Below are positions 41,401 to 56,322 of a DNA stretch of 64,000 nt, one piece after another. A program made the position numbers and the translations under genes. The notes under the pieces were generated by a model. That model saw only the letters and a list, made by a program, of their open reading frames with translations, had not been told where the DNA came from and ran no database searches. Positions within the stretch are counted from its first letter, which is position 1. Each line of letters opens with the position of its first letter. Origin of the DNA: Apostichopus japonicus (Eukaryota > Echinodermata > Holothuroidea > Aspidochirotida > Stichopodidae). The DNA lies in assembly GCF_037975245.1 (NCBI RefSeq), contig NC_092571.1, forward strand, positions 2,090,501 through 2,154,500, written 5' to 3'.

Positions 41401-44400
41401 ATATTAGCATTTCCTGTTTTAACGTTTGTGATAAGTGTTCTACCGCAAAATGTTGAGGCTCGAATCGAATGAGATAAATTCTAGCTCATTAATATTTGTT
41501 TGCTGAAACAAATTTAGAGAGGTACTCTTAATGTGGTCAATTTGATCTCATTTCGAGTAATATTCAGTAGTTCTGCAAGGTTTCATTTCAACATGAATAG
41601 CGGTATTCGAGGGTTCCCAGCCGCCACCCCGACCCCTCTCAACCCCACCCACCCGTCCACCCAATTCACTCCCACTACCACGACAACCTCCCCAATCCCT
41701 CCCGCCCAACTGATTCCCACAACCACCAACGACCAATCCACTCCACTCCACCCACCCACACAATTCACTCCCACCAACCTCGTCCACCCACCCAAATCAC
41801 TCCCACTACCACCAGCAACCTTGCCCACCTCCACCCTACTCAACACTCATATTCTCACCTGATACAATTACTTGGATCATTGCAAACCACCCTTCATTGT
41901 GCCGAAATCTGCGATAAATTGTAAAGACACCCTCCGCGTCTCGCACGGTGGTAACTCGATACGTACGCCTAGAGTTGGTCAGTATGCGGTCGTCTTTTCT
42001 CCACTTGATGTCTGTTGGACAACTAAGACTGTCTTCGAGTCCAAACTCGAGAGTACTGCTTAGCCGATTGCTGTCTGATACGCTAGGGTAGACCGTGATT
42101 GTTGTATCGACAGAATTCAGGCAGTCTAGAAGAGATGTGAAACAGAAGTGAAATAAAAACAGAGACAAGCTGGCAAACCATGTTGCTGTTGTTTCTTTCT
42201 ATATTTGTTTTGGTGCTGTTATATTGTGTGATTTCTCTTCAGTGATAATTTTGACTTAATTTGCCAAAGTGATGTTGAAAAATGTAAACAAAATCGAAAC
42301 AGTTTTATTGTCAAACTTTTAGAATTGGAGGAATTCGACAAAGTGTGCAGACATTGGGGGTGGGGTGGGTGTGGGGTGGGGAAGGGGTGTATCATCAACG
42401 AAGTGCTTATAGCATTATGAGTTCATCACAGGTAATGATTATTAGCAGCTTGTTGCACCTTTCGTGAGCAAAAAACTAGAGCACCAATGGTGCAGAAGCT
42501 CATACCTTCTCGAGCTTAAAAATGTAGGCCATTTTTTCAGATTCCACCAATTTTGGGCCCATGAGAGATAACCCCCACCCCCCCCCCCTCCGTTAGCAGA
42601 ATCCTGGCCACACCACAGGCTATAATACCTATTTTCCCCCTTTAAATCCTATTTTACCCACTCTCTCGAACAATACCACTGACCTACCCTATTAAACTTT
42701 CTCCCCTCTACCTGAGCAGACCTGAAGCACTCCTTGCCAAAATTTTGGCTGGCTGCCTACATACTGTACCTCAGGCTCAAAGACTTCTAAGAATCGGCAA
42801 GTGCTGATTGGCTATAGGGCTCTCATGCTTACAGTTCAACAGTTAATAACAACTCCCAGTCCTGCTTTAATTCCACTAACAGCCTCTGCAGAGCTTAACC
42901 ACAAATGTAAACAAACACTGCAGACACTGGGAGACAAATTAAAGGAGCTTTGGCAAAAGGTGAAGGCTCAGATTTTTTTAAACAATGGGGATTAATTGTA
43001 ATTAATTAACTTTTGACCAAAAATTATTAGGCATCACCTTATTCATACACAATCCAACAATCATCAGTTCAACTTTGAATATGATCCATCAAAATCTTGA
43101 GGAGATTGAGATATTTGAAAATATTACAAAGAATGACCCCCGATGACCCCCTAAATGACCTTTGACCTCAATTTTCCGAACACACCTCGTAACTCTCATC
43201 CCGAGGAACGTTGTGACCAAGTTTCATTATAACTGGCCATACACTGTACGAACAGGAGCAATTTGAAAATATAGGGCCGCGGCCCGGGCCACAAAAGACC
43301 CCTAGTTGATCTTTGATCTCAAATTCATGAACACCCTGAAGGTAAAACTTCCATAGTACTATCGTGACAAACCCTCAACATTGTACCATGGAATCTGTAC
43401 GAGAAGAAGCATTTTGCGTATTTCCACAAAATGGCCCATTACGGCCCACGGGTGACCTTTGACCCCAAATTTCGGACCACCTCTGATGGCCCTATACCCA
43501 ATGGTCCTTGTGTCCAAGTTTCATGAAATTCCATCAAACACTGTGCGAGTGGGAGCGGTTTTACCAATTGTTGACGGATAGAGTGATAGAGTGATAGAGT
43601 GATAGAATGATAGAGTGATAGAGTGATAGACGCCGCACTGTAACAATAGCTCACACCAGCATGCTGGTATGAGCTAAAAAACACATACTGTATTATTAGT
43701 ATTAAACATTGTTCTGCAGTGTCTGCAGAAAATAATTCCAGTACTGAGATGTTACGTTAGATATGAAACAACTTTCAACTGGAGCAGGAAGATGACGAAG
43801 TGTTATTGCAGATAAGTATCTTTTATCGAATTTAAAACTAACAATGTAAAAAACAAAACTTAAATCCTCTCACCGCTGATGGGTGTTATAAATGCATCTA
43901 TAGTGGAACTGGTTGGACCGACGATAAACTGGTGATGACCCAGACGTCGTGCGGGTAACCAGTTTCTGCGTGGTAGAGTAAGAGTGGTGCCGTATTTGGA
44001 ACCGCTAAGTATCAAATCAGTTTCTGTGGCGTAAGGTTCTTTGGAGTTTATCTTCCTGTATGTGTAAGGTTGGCACTGACTGCTGAAAACAAATATGTGG
44101 ACATCACTATGGGAGCCTTTTCTGATCTCAGGACGGTCTATAATCACTGTATTGTCGACGGCATCTGTAAGAATCAAATCGATAAACAAATAACTTATTT
44201 TGGGACAACCGTATAAATAACTTGGGGGAGGTAGGGGTTTGGGGTGGGGAGGAATCGAGAGAGGATGGGACGAGGGGCTGCTGCATACACATACTTCGTA
44301 CTACCATTTCTAATGATTACATAGATTAACTTGAATAGGGGCTCGATCTAGGGTCGTGATCTAGTTAATTTTATTGATCATCCTGCCTGTCATCCCAATT

Positions 44401-47400
44401 TACTAAACTGCAAAAGGCTATTTAATTTTGGTAATCCTGTTGACAATTGACCAGCTTCCTCTCCATCTCAGTTTACGTTTCATAAGATATATAGATAAAG
44501 GACATTTACAGCCGGCTATTAGCGAAGCTCGAATCCCTGAAGATGATTTGAAATGGTCACGTGGTCTTACCGTCATCCGCAATTCGTACAGTGGTCGTGG
44601 CTGTCGTTCCTGCCTCAACAAAATCAGATGTAACCGACAAGATGATGAGGAGTTCCTCGGTAGATTCCTCTACGTCATCATCTACAATGGTGACCTGGAA
44701 GTCGACAGATGTCGTGACCGGAAGTGAACTCATTGTGTACTCTACCGTCGTTTGCCCAGCATAGTCCATAGCTCCGCTAGTACTCACGTCCACATATGTC
44801 AAAACTAAGCGTTTGATAAGACATAACTAAAAGTTGTGAGTTAAGGCAGACTTTTAGTCTTGATTTGTCATAATTCAACAGATCAAACTTTAAGATGCAT
44901 AGGTTACCCTACTTATCGATTTAAGTTAAAGGAGTTTCTGGTACAAAGGAATGTCATACATAAACCGAAGAAAGAAATATTCCACGCTGCTACTCGATAC
45001 AATACAAACTGCAATGAGGATGAGGTTTTCACCTCAATATTCAGAAAATGTTCGGTCATCAGAAGAATGCTTTGCATCATATTGTTGTAAAGTAGGCCCT
45101 ATGCGTATGAGCAACAGTATACACTTCGATATATGTACGGCACGTTAGTGTACATTAAATGTAATCCGTTAACACACAAGAATATGAATAGCACACTCAG
45201 AAGTCGCATATAACTTGAAATAATACTTAGGAGTTAACTATGGCAGAGACACTTTCAGAACAGTTTTATGAGAAAAATATGAATATTCTATACATTCATT
45301 TAACATATAGGTAATCAGCCTTGTTTCTGAAATATGAGAGAGAAATTTAAAACGGCTAGCGCTGCGCAACTGCTTATGTACTTCAACAAAGCATGTGAAC
45401 TATTGCGACAGCCCCTTTATTGGTATCAGTAAACCACTCATCACCAGACTCCAAGTGTCCAACGCACATCTGCTCGCATCATTGTCAATTGTAACAAGTA
45501 TACGTACGTCTGTATATCACACAACAACTCATTGCTCTTCAATGACTCCACATACAACAGCGTATCATGTTTAAAGTACTTCTTCTTTTGTACAAAAGCT
45601 TACCACAAACAATCGTCAAGCAGACAGCTCAGATCATTGGTCCGAAACAATGGAATGCTCTTCCAAACCACATCAAGAATGCTCAGACTAAATACATTAT
45701 CACTGCTCACTATAGCTCACTCACTTTCTGATGTTAACCAGCGACAACCATCACGCAGACAGCTCAGATCATCGGTCCGAAACAATGGAATGCTCTTCCA
45801 AACCACATCAAGAATGCTCAGACTAAATACATTATCACTGCTCACTATAGCACACTCACTTTCTGATGTTAACCAGCGACAACCATCACGCAGACAGCTC
45901 AGATCATCGGTCCGAAACAATGGAATGCTCTTCCAAACCACATCAAGAATGCTCAGACTAAATACATTATCACTGCTCACTATAGCTCACTCACTTTCTG
46001 ATGTTAACCAGCGACAACCATCACGCAGACAGCTCAGATCATCGGTCCGAAACAATGGAATGCTCTTCCAAACCACATCAAGAATGCTCAGACTAAATAC
46101 ATTATCACTGCTCACTATAGCACACTCACTTTCTGATGTTAACCAGCGACAACCATCACGCAGACAGCTCAGATCATCGGTCCGAAACAATGGAATGCTC
46201 TTCCAAACCACATCAAGAATGCTCAGACTAAATACATTATCACTGCTCACTATAGCACACTCACTTTCTGATGTTAACCAGCGACAACCATCACGCAGAC
46301 AGCTCAGATCATCGGTCCGAAACAATGGAATGCTCTTCCAAACCACATCAAGACTGCTCGGACAATAAATTATCACTGCTCACTATAGCACACTCACTTT
46401 CTGATGTTAACCAGCGACAACCATCACGCAGACAGTTCAGATCATCGGTCCGAAACAATGGAATGCTCTTCCAAACCACATCAAGAATGCTCAGACTAAA
46501 TACATTATCACTGCTCACTATAGCACACTCACTTTCTGATGTTAACCAGCGACAACCATCACGCAGACAGCTCAGATCATCGGTCCTCAACAATGGAATG
46601 CTCTTCCAAACCACATCAAGACTGCTCGGACTAAATAAATTATCACTGCTCACTATAGCACACTCACTTTCTGATGTTAACCAGCGACAACCATCACGCA
46701 GACAGCTCAGATCATCGGTCCGAAACAATGGAATGCTCTTCCAAACCACATCAAGAATGCTCACTCTTAATACATTATCACTGCTCACTATAGCACACTC
46801 ACTTTCTGATGTTAACCAGCGACAACCATCACGCAGACAGCTCAGATCATCGGTCCGAAACAATGGAATGCTCTTCCAAACCACATCAAGAATGCTCACT
46901 CTTAATACATTATCACTGCTCACTATAGCACACTCACTTTCTGATGTTAACCAGCGACAACAATCACACAGACAGCTTAGATCATGTATATCTTTAACCT
47001 CATTTTATTGTTCCCAAAATTCACAGTGTGTCATTGGCCGATCGTTCATTCTCATGTTTTGGTCCTAAACAATGGAACGCTCTTCCAAACCACATCATGA
47101 ATGTTCGGACTGTATATATTTTCAAGAAACTGCTAAAATTGTGTCTGCTTGAACAAGTGCATTATACTTAATTTCATGTAACTGTCTTTCGGCGCATTTG
47201 AACAACTATTGTTGATTTTGGTTCTTTATAAATGTTTCCTTGTAATTTGTCTGATGATGTGTATGTAAAATATGTGAAAGTTAAAGGGCCTAAGACACAC
47301 AGATGAACAACCAATAACCCCCTCCCCCCCCCCGCCCCCTTTCTTTATCTCCACAGCCCTTAATCCTCTCTTCAATCTTTCTTTCTATCTTATCTCTACT

Positions 47401-50400
47401 TTTGTTTTGTCTATTGGTTGGGGGGGGGGGGGTTAGGGGGTTGTATTCAACGCCTATTTTTACAAGTCAACTGTCTGTCCATCTATGTCATTTAATGTGT
47501 TCGTAGTTATTTTGTAGTCAGCCTCCGAAAAAAAGATCCCGCTAGGATCGAAACGTCAAGCCCTTCTAAATTTTACATATAGAAATATTTACACACTAAC
47601 GAAGTACATTTAAGATACCGTGCAATTTTTACTAAACACTTGTCTAATTTTGTAACCATCGAAAATAAAACTTAAAAAATTCCCACAGTATGTGAAATTG
47701 CAGTTTATTTAGGTAGACATATGTCACACATAAGGAATATGTAAAAATAATTTGATATAATGTGAAACGTACCGATTGTTCCAGTTTCTGGTATGGGGTA
47801 GAGTACACCCATATTCTTAAATTCAATGGTGATAGTCAACATTCCACCAGCAAGGTTTTCACTTATTTCGTAAAAAGCACTTGCAAATTCAATCGGTAAC
47901 TTGGCAGTATCTACAAGAAAACATGAAGTTATTATTTCCAGGTGGGAACGCGAAACGAAAACAAACGAAGGAAATATCAATAAATTAAAAATATATATTT
48001 TATAAGTAACAATGCAGTGGTACAATGAAGAGTGAGTACATGGGGTGGGTCAAAGACATGATAGGCTAACGCCATTCACCCCACGCACGTACAGCACCCC
48101 CCCCTCCCCCTCCCATTCTAACACACACACAAGCGCGCGCAAACATTCCCCAGCTGTACACTTCGCTTGGACATGCATTAGGGTGTATCTGGCTTTAAAC
48201 CTTTACTAAGAGAAGACCTGGTATGTTACCAAAGTAACCGTCATTGATTTGCAGTTTGGAACACTGACATGTGCACGACCTATAATTGTTCGCGACTCAC
48301 GTTTGGGTCAAGCAGTGGCAAGCACCCTATTTTGCTACTGAGGGTCGATTTAAAGCACGTACCTGGAGTATCATCGATGGTAATGGTTATCGGGTTTGAA
48401 CCATCTGCGGCAGTTGGGTCAGCACCACCGGTTACCGAAGCGACGAGAGTAAGCGTTTCTTGGGCTTCTCTAAATATATCGTCAATCGTAGGTATCGCGA
48501 CAGTTCCTACTAGACTGTCAGCTGGAATGGTGCACGGGTAACCGGCCAAGGTCACGACATCGTATTCCGATCCTTCGAAGGCTGTAGAGGAGGCATCCAC
48601 CTGCATAACTGAACGACGGAGGAAATGTTGCATGTATTTGTTGGTTTATAGGGGAACAAAGTAAATCCTCAACGGTAAGGATTAGGATAAACCATCTAAC
48701 TAGACGTCTCAATGAGCTGTTTGTTAATGTGACTTCCGGATTAATCGTTTAAAGGTCGTGATGATGTTTTTAATAATGCACCAAATATGCCTTAGCCATT
48801 TCTGCAACAAGGTGTGTATTTCCTCTATGATTGGCTAATAAGTCTACAGTCAGAGACGATCTAGCTATAGATTATAGTCAGAGAAGATCTAGCTAGATTA
48901 TAGTCAGATATGATCTAGCTAGATTATAGTCAGATATGATCTAGCTGGATTATAGTCATAGATGATCTAGCTAGAGGTTAGCCTGAGATAATTTAGCTAG
49001 GTTATAGTCAGAGATAATCTAGCTAGATTATAGTCAGATATGATCTAGCTAGATTATAGTCAGAGATAATCTAGCTAGATTATAGTCAGATATGATCTAG
49101 CTGGATTATTGTCATAGATGATCTAGCTAGAGTTTAGTCTGAGATATTTTAGCTAGATTATAGTCAGAGATAATCTAGCTAGATTATAGTCATAGATGAT
49201 CTAGCTAGATTATAGTCATAGATGATCTAGCTGGATATTAGACATAGATGATCTAGCTAGAGTTTAGTCTGACATAATTTAGCTAGGTTATAGTCAGATA
49301 TGATCTAGCTAGATTATAGTCAGATATGATCTACCTGGATTATAGTCATAGATGATCTAGCTAGAGTTTAGTCTGAGATAATTTAGCTAGGTTATAGTCA
49401 GATATGATCTAGCTAGGTTATAGTCAGATATGATCTAGCTAGATTATAGTCATAGATGATCTAGCTAGAGTTTAGTCTGAGATAATTTAGCTAGGTTATA
49501 GTCAGATATGATCTAGCTAGATTATAGTCATAGATGATTTAGCTAGAGTTTAGTCTGAGATAATTTAGCTAGGTTATAGTCAGAGATAATCTAGCTAGAT
49601 TATAGTCAGATATGATCTAGCTAGATTATAGTCATAGATGATCTAGTTATAGTCTAGAATCAGAGATGTGTTAACTAGTCTTACCCAACTATCTTCGCAG
49701 TCTACCATACGAACTAATATATGTCACAAGATAATCTAAAATAACATCAAAGTTAATAATACTCAACGAGTGTGTGCAATTTCGTCAGTCTACATCAAAT
49801 TCAAAATTAACGTCTTTGTATGTTAATTAAGCAGCGTCTGAGATTTATACCGTATCGAGGCAAAAAATGTTTGTAAAAATCATAGGACTTCTCAGAAATA
49901 TCTCACCTACTGACGTTTCAGCCGTCAATCTCCTATCTGCGGTACAGGTTATCGTGAAACTATCGCCCTCTGTTACGATCGGAGTGTCCACAGTTAATGT
50001 TATCAAAACCACTGTAAGTGAAAATACATAGATATGTGTTACATTGAATCATATATACTGATCAAAATCAGTTATAAGAGTAACAATCTGTTACCTCTAG
50101 CTGTCAACATAACACATTTATCGAAACTTCTCGTTTCCCAAGTCACAATCATTTACTTAGTGGTTGAAGTATAGCTTACCGTTATATGGAAGAACCAAAC
50201 GAAGTCATTGTTATCTTAGTAGTATACATATTATTGTGATCAACGGAAACTCCTTAAGTTTCAAGTTTATTCAAATCCAGAATAAATACATGAAAGTACA
50301 TATTTATAAAATAGGATAAATATAAATTACACTTCAGGAAAACAATATTGTGCTGTTTGGCTGAGACGAGGTATAGAACTATTTCAAGGCTTGTCATTTT

Positions 50401-53400
50401 ATAAATTTGTGATGTCATACTGTGACTCGAAGTCTTTTAACTTCCTTTTTCTTTATGTTTTTATGTATGTATGTATGTATGTATGTATGTATGTATGTAT
50501 ATGTGATCTTCCCGCAAGCAGGAACTCGCGAAAGAAGCCATGGAGGCTTATAGACTCGCAAGCTGACCGAAGCCAATCTCTCGGCACACATCCATTTAAC
50601 GTCCATGTCGGGAAGTTGTTATTGAACAACACCCTTGCCAGACGACACACCTTGCTGTCGGCGGGGAATCGAACCGGGGATCTCATGACTGGGAGACGCC
50701 GGCGTTAACCACTAGGCTATACACTCCGCCGCAGTGTTACAATAACATTTCTCGTCAACCCTGTTGCAGGGCTGTACTACGTTTTGTTAGAACTGTTTAT
50801 TACTATATAGAACATCTGCAAATATCATACCAAAAAATAAAATAAACAGAGTTATTAATGAATAATTATATAAAAACTTCAAGTGGGAATGTCTCTGTAA
50901 ATCGGGACAATGTCAATGTCAGAATTCTCCAAGGGAAAAAACCAATTGAAGAAAGTTTTAATCGAAATATTTATTGACCAATCTAACTATATTATTGCTT
51001 GGGGACATTTTGTTTATCATTATAGCAGTACTGTAAAAACCAGCTTTCATGAGTAAAGACGTTAATAAAAAAAACACATTAAATATGCATAAGAGAAAAG
51101 TGAAATCCACATTATGATAAAATGAGGGCGTTGTGGTCAAGCGGTTAAGGCAGTGGACTTATGATCTCAGGATTACAGGTTCGAGCCCTGGCCAGATCAT
51201 TGCGTTGTGTCCTTAGGTAAGGCACTTTATCTCCATTTGCCTCTCTTCCCCCAGGTATATAAATGGGGGCTTGCGAGGTGACTTGTAAATTTAGTTGCGT
51301 GCGCCGGTTTGTGGCTGCACCCTATGGGAAGTCCCCCAGGGGACACGTGGCTGCGGTGCACTGTTGTGCCCCAGGAGAGATTGTTTGAATTGTGCACACT
51401 TTGGTGTGTAGGTGCGACAAGTAACCAATGACCAGGGTTAATTGTAAAGCGCATAGAACTTGTGGATTATGCGCTATATAAATACCGGAGTAATAATAAT
51501 AATAATAATAATATAGCTAATCTCTTAATGTAACTCTCACAAATTAAACTAATTATCGATTTGTTTTAATTTCGGTTTCATATTTGTCATGAACGACCAT
51601 TGGTATGACGATATAGTTCTTTGTTTTTTTTTCCTTTTCCTTTTTTGCTGATAACATTTTCGAAAGTATGATTTTCTAGCCATTCTGCAAACCATGCCAT
51701 ACATTACTGTGAAGCAAAAATGAAGCACAACTTAACGGTATCAATATTCAGTGAAGACTAAATGTCTTGATCTGTTTATGCCAAGAAAAACGTCTCAAGG
51801 AAGACTTTATCGCAAGATTATACATTTCATACAAATAAATATATCCAAACCTGTCAAATATTGCTTAAAAATTGTGTTTTTAACATTTGAGACTTGTGAA
51901 CTTTGTAGCATACCATATCTAGTCAGGTTTTTGCGATTTAATATTAAGGCATGTTAAGCAGTCTTTTGTCGCCCACAAAGTAGTTTTCCTTACTAAAACA
52001 TTAAATTGTCTATTTTGAACCAAAGCACAAGGTAACCTGAAAATACAGAACCACTAACAAAGCGAGCTAAAATGTGGGACCAATACTGGTATAGTCTTTA
52101 AATGAAACAATCAACTCTCTCAGGGACGGAAGGGAGTATTACTTTTCTGAAGAGAGAATCTTGTGACGGTAAAATGTTTTTTTTAAAGTTATACCACGCA
52201 TGCGTGAATATAATTTTGAATTTCTAAAATATTTGCTGGACAATATTGGTGAGGCTTAATTTGAAACTTACCAAAAATACATCTGCCACCATAGTACCCG
52301 CTTAGACAAGAACAGGTGCACTGACCGCCATTTATGCATCGATCATCACAACCTGTCAATAAAAACCCAAGAACAAGAATGAATGGGATTACATCTGTAA
52401 AGTGTATATATAGAATGGAACAGTCAACTTGAACGATTAAATCAATGAAGTCAGTCAAATTGATAGTCGATATTTCATAGCAAACATGAAGTGGCTGGAA
52501 TTCTACTTTTGAAGCTGAATAAATGATAACGTCGCACCCCCCCCCCCCATTCTCTGTTCCATTAATTAAAGGGGTCGTACCACAGTCAATTGCTCCCTTG
52601 ACTTACTAAACTGGTCACATTCCAAGGCCGCTGGAGCCTTAAAATAGAGTTTGTCAACTGACAATTTACTAGACCCACAACCATATGTAGATTAGCTGAT
52701 GGATTTTGCTATCATATCACCTTGGAATGTTTCCACTTTAATCGTTGATCTGTTGAACTCTAGAAGAGGTCGAAGTTTAGTATAATACTTGCATCCCAAC
52801 CCATTTGCTCGCTCTCGCTGAGGAATTTTCCGATTTAATACATGCAGGAATTTCTATTCCACCTTAGATCACCTTTAATCTTTCCGTTTTTTTTATATAT
52901 ATTTTTTTTTACATTCATGAATCAAAAAGAATGATGATGACTGAACAACATGCCAAAACAGTCACTTCAGTAGGTCCATTGAGGACTATTTCTCGACCAT
53001 GGTTAACCTTTACCGATGCATGGATGTGCACTACTCTAATTGTGGTATGGTACCTAAATGTTAATTCAAATCTTGTTGCATAGTCAAGGGATATTGTTGA
53101 TTGTATTTTGTCATCTTCATGTGATCAACCACAACAATCAGAAATGCAATGAAACAAGATTTAAATCATTCAGTCTTTTAGTGTGTTGTAAAGATGTTAT
53201 TTCAAACCCTAAAAGTCTGTTTTCTGATTGGTTAGTTTATAATAACGTCTGAAGAGCTAACCTAAAGGTATGTACCGTAGAATTGGTAGTCCAGTAATTT
53301 TGTTTGATGACACACCTTCTTGTGGGAGGTAAAGAAATTCACGATACACTGATGAAAAATTGTTCTTTCCTGTCCAATGTAATTTAACATTTAAAAGCCA

Positions 53401-54777
53401 TCTCTTAAGGTTGTCCCAGTCTTCTTGCCGCGTGAAAAACTGACAAGTTAGGTCAGTTAATCAATAATATTGATTCCCAAAATGGACGGTAGAACTCAAA
53501 CAAATGCTATATGCCTCCACCACTGTCCTACCAGTAACCATGCCACAGATGAACATTACAAAAAGAAAGGAGGACAGGTTACTTATTTCTTGTGACATAC
53601 ATGGTAACGTTCCGCTGTTTCTTGGAGTAAGGGTTTTGTGGTGGGGAAACCCATGGGTTTTATGGTAGTGGGGGGAGGAATTATGGGTAATCACTGACAC
53701 AAACACCACACCAGATTTGATTATCATATTCTGAAGGATACCGTATAGTCTCTGATGTCAATGTTCTCTAGGATTAGAAAGAATGGTGGAGGCAGTAAAG
53801 CCTTAAAGGAGCCCTTTTGTGAATATTTGATGGCATATGACTTTATAATCTTATCATACTACATTTAAACCCTTGAATATTCAACCTTACAAGTTCACTA
53901 CAAACAGGTATGACATTGCGTGAGGACTACAAAAAAAACGATCCGTTTTCTTACCTTTTTGGTTCTGCTTGTGGTTCCTGAACTAATGTAGGAAAAGGAT
54001 TTCTGTTTTTAAATATATAGGCCTGCTCAATTGATATACTCCTTCATTAATCAATAATTGACATTCATGTGGTGAAAATTATACCGGAAGTAGTTACTGG
54101 TGGACATCTTGAAATTACTAGAAGTACTCGAAGATCTGAAGAAAAAAAACCTCAGATAGGATACTGGACGACTTACTTATCTCATTTTAAAGAGCTAAAA
54201 TGACCAGAAACGGAGTCAGGAATGAAGATTATGAGGATAATAGATGGGTCACGAAGTAGGAGGAGGTGAAAAAGGGGATGGAGGGGTTGGGGGGAGAGTT
54301 CACAGTGAAAAACTCACGATTATCGACCACTCGGATTTCAAATGCCACTCCCTGCGACGTGTCTGGTTCATCCGTCTGCAAAGCAAAGGCAATTGTTACT
54401 CGCTCAGACTTAATCGGAATTTCTGTATCAACAAGTGGGAGGTCTTGTATGGTACTACCGTCACTGTATGCCAGTGACGTCAGAACCCCAGGAATACGCA
54501 TTGCTCGTCCTATTCCCATGCCAGGAGATATAACTAGGTTGTCTCGCCCAGCCAGCTGAAAATCCCTTATGATCAAGACCAATTCCGAATTAGCTGGCCC
54601 ACGAATAATCCATCGACATTCGTCAGCGTTTGTATAGCCTGCACCGTTATAACCTGGTGATGCCAGAAATCTGAAAGAGTCTACTTCTGTCCAATCTAAC
54701 GTAATGGTTGCTCCACATTGATTCTCGTCTGCAGGTGAAACTGTTGGGGCGAACCCACCTTCAAAGAAGAGAAAGAA

Positions 54778-54827
<50 letters not shown>

Positions 54828-56283
54828 CCCGATACTAAAATATATATTATTGTAGTTGTTACTCAAGAGTTTCGCGTGTTAAGCGATTATCAGACAACCC
54901 TTTTCGTTGTCTGATGATCACTCAACGCGTGAAACTCTGAATAACAATTTCTATAGTATTCTACAAGTCTCAACTACTTCTCATCTATATTTCGCTCCGT
55001 CCCGACGGACATAGAGCACTCTATAGTGCCGACTAAGTGGCTACTTATACTCAGTTTTTAATTATTTTAAGTTACTTCGGTTTCTCTTGACAGTACAATT
55101 ATAATAGTGTGGTAGGTGTGATGATGGTGTAATATGTTCCCATTTGTGATATGAAAGTTTCGATCGATCTTTTATACTTCAATGAACGAAGCGAATCGTA
55201 AATATATTTCTTACCTGAGATAGCACACACAGGATTATCTGCATCTGCATTAGTGACTCCCGCGCAGCCGCACGGTGTACATTCTTTCATAGCCAAAGGT
55301 TCTGAAGAAGGAGCAAAGTACGACTCTTTTTACATTTATTATACCTTCCAATGGAATGAAAAATTAGTTTGCCGAGTTAACATTTGTAAAAACAAAAATT
55401 TAAAAATCGTATTCTAGAGTTATAAATTTAAAATATGCATATTTTTCATAAGCCATCACTGTTTTTAATTAGTTTAGTTTATAAGAGATATTTGACCCCC
55501 CCCCCCAAAAATTGTTTTCCTTTTCCTATGCATTTTCAATTTCACTATGATATGATCCGAATTGATGTCGAGAATCAAACTTTGCAATTCAATTTATGAT
55601 TAATATTTGCTATCAAATTTCTCACAGATATTGAGAGAGACAGAGAGAGTGGGTGAGTGAGAGAGTGAAACAGGTGAAGAGAGCATCAGGAATATAATTA
55701 TGACTGTTGCCAATATGTTCATAAAATTATATATCATAACGGAACAACGGAAAACCAAATGGGAAAATTATAAACAATTGTAAAATGCAAAGATAAAATA
55801 TCTTTGCTTCCTGACCACGTTCCTAAAACTGTCAGATCCAGTACCACTATACTCTCCGACGTATACGTGACGTCATTAAGGCATGGTCGTCGTTCATAAC
55901 GCTCGATGCGCATGCGCAATCATTTCATATGACATGAAATATCGTTTCATAGAAGTCGTCTAAGTTCGCGCCGGATTTCTGTTTTGTAAAGCAATCAAGA
56001 TATTTTGCCTGGCGGTGACGAACCTATGACCAAACTGAAATATATATACTCCCAACTCCGTAGCCACTGAAATATATATACTCCCAACTCCGTAGCCATA
56101 CATCATGAATGCCGTCCGACTACGTTTAGTATGATTTATTCTGATTTTAAGAACATTTACAAGTCACCACCACTTGGGTATGTGATAATCATTGTAAGTT
56201 ATGAATGTATTGTCACTTGTTGATCTGAGTGGTGAATGCACTCTTATCTCTAGGGCCACCTGTTTTCGCACTTTTCTTTTCCT

Positions 56284-56322
<39 letters not shown>

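Noticed and set aside
41533-41862. Pro/Thr-rich frame on the plus strand
   Set aside because: Low-complexity CCCACC tract within an intron, antisense to the TIE-like gene; no start or domain support.
45532-47068. Long open frames (up to about 278 codons) across the 135-bp array on both strands
   Set aside because: The unit is divisible by three and derives from a LINE fragment read in the wrong frame; no domain or start context supports a gene.
51124-51200. Possible tRNA gene
   Set aside because: Same reasoning: head of a SINE with a body and (TAA)n tail.
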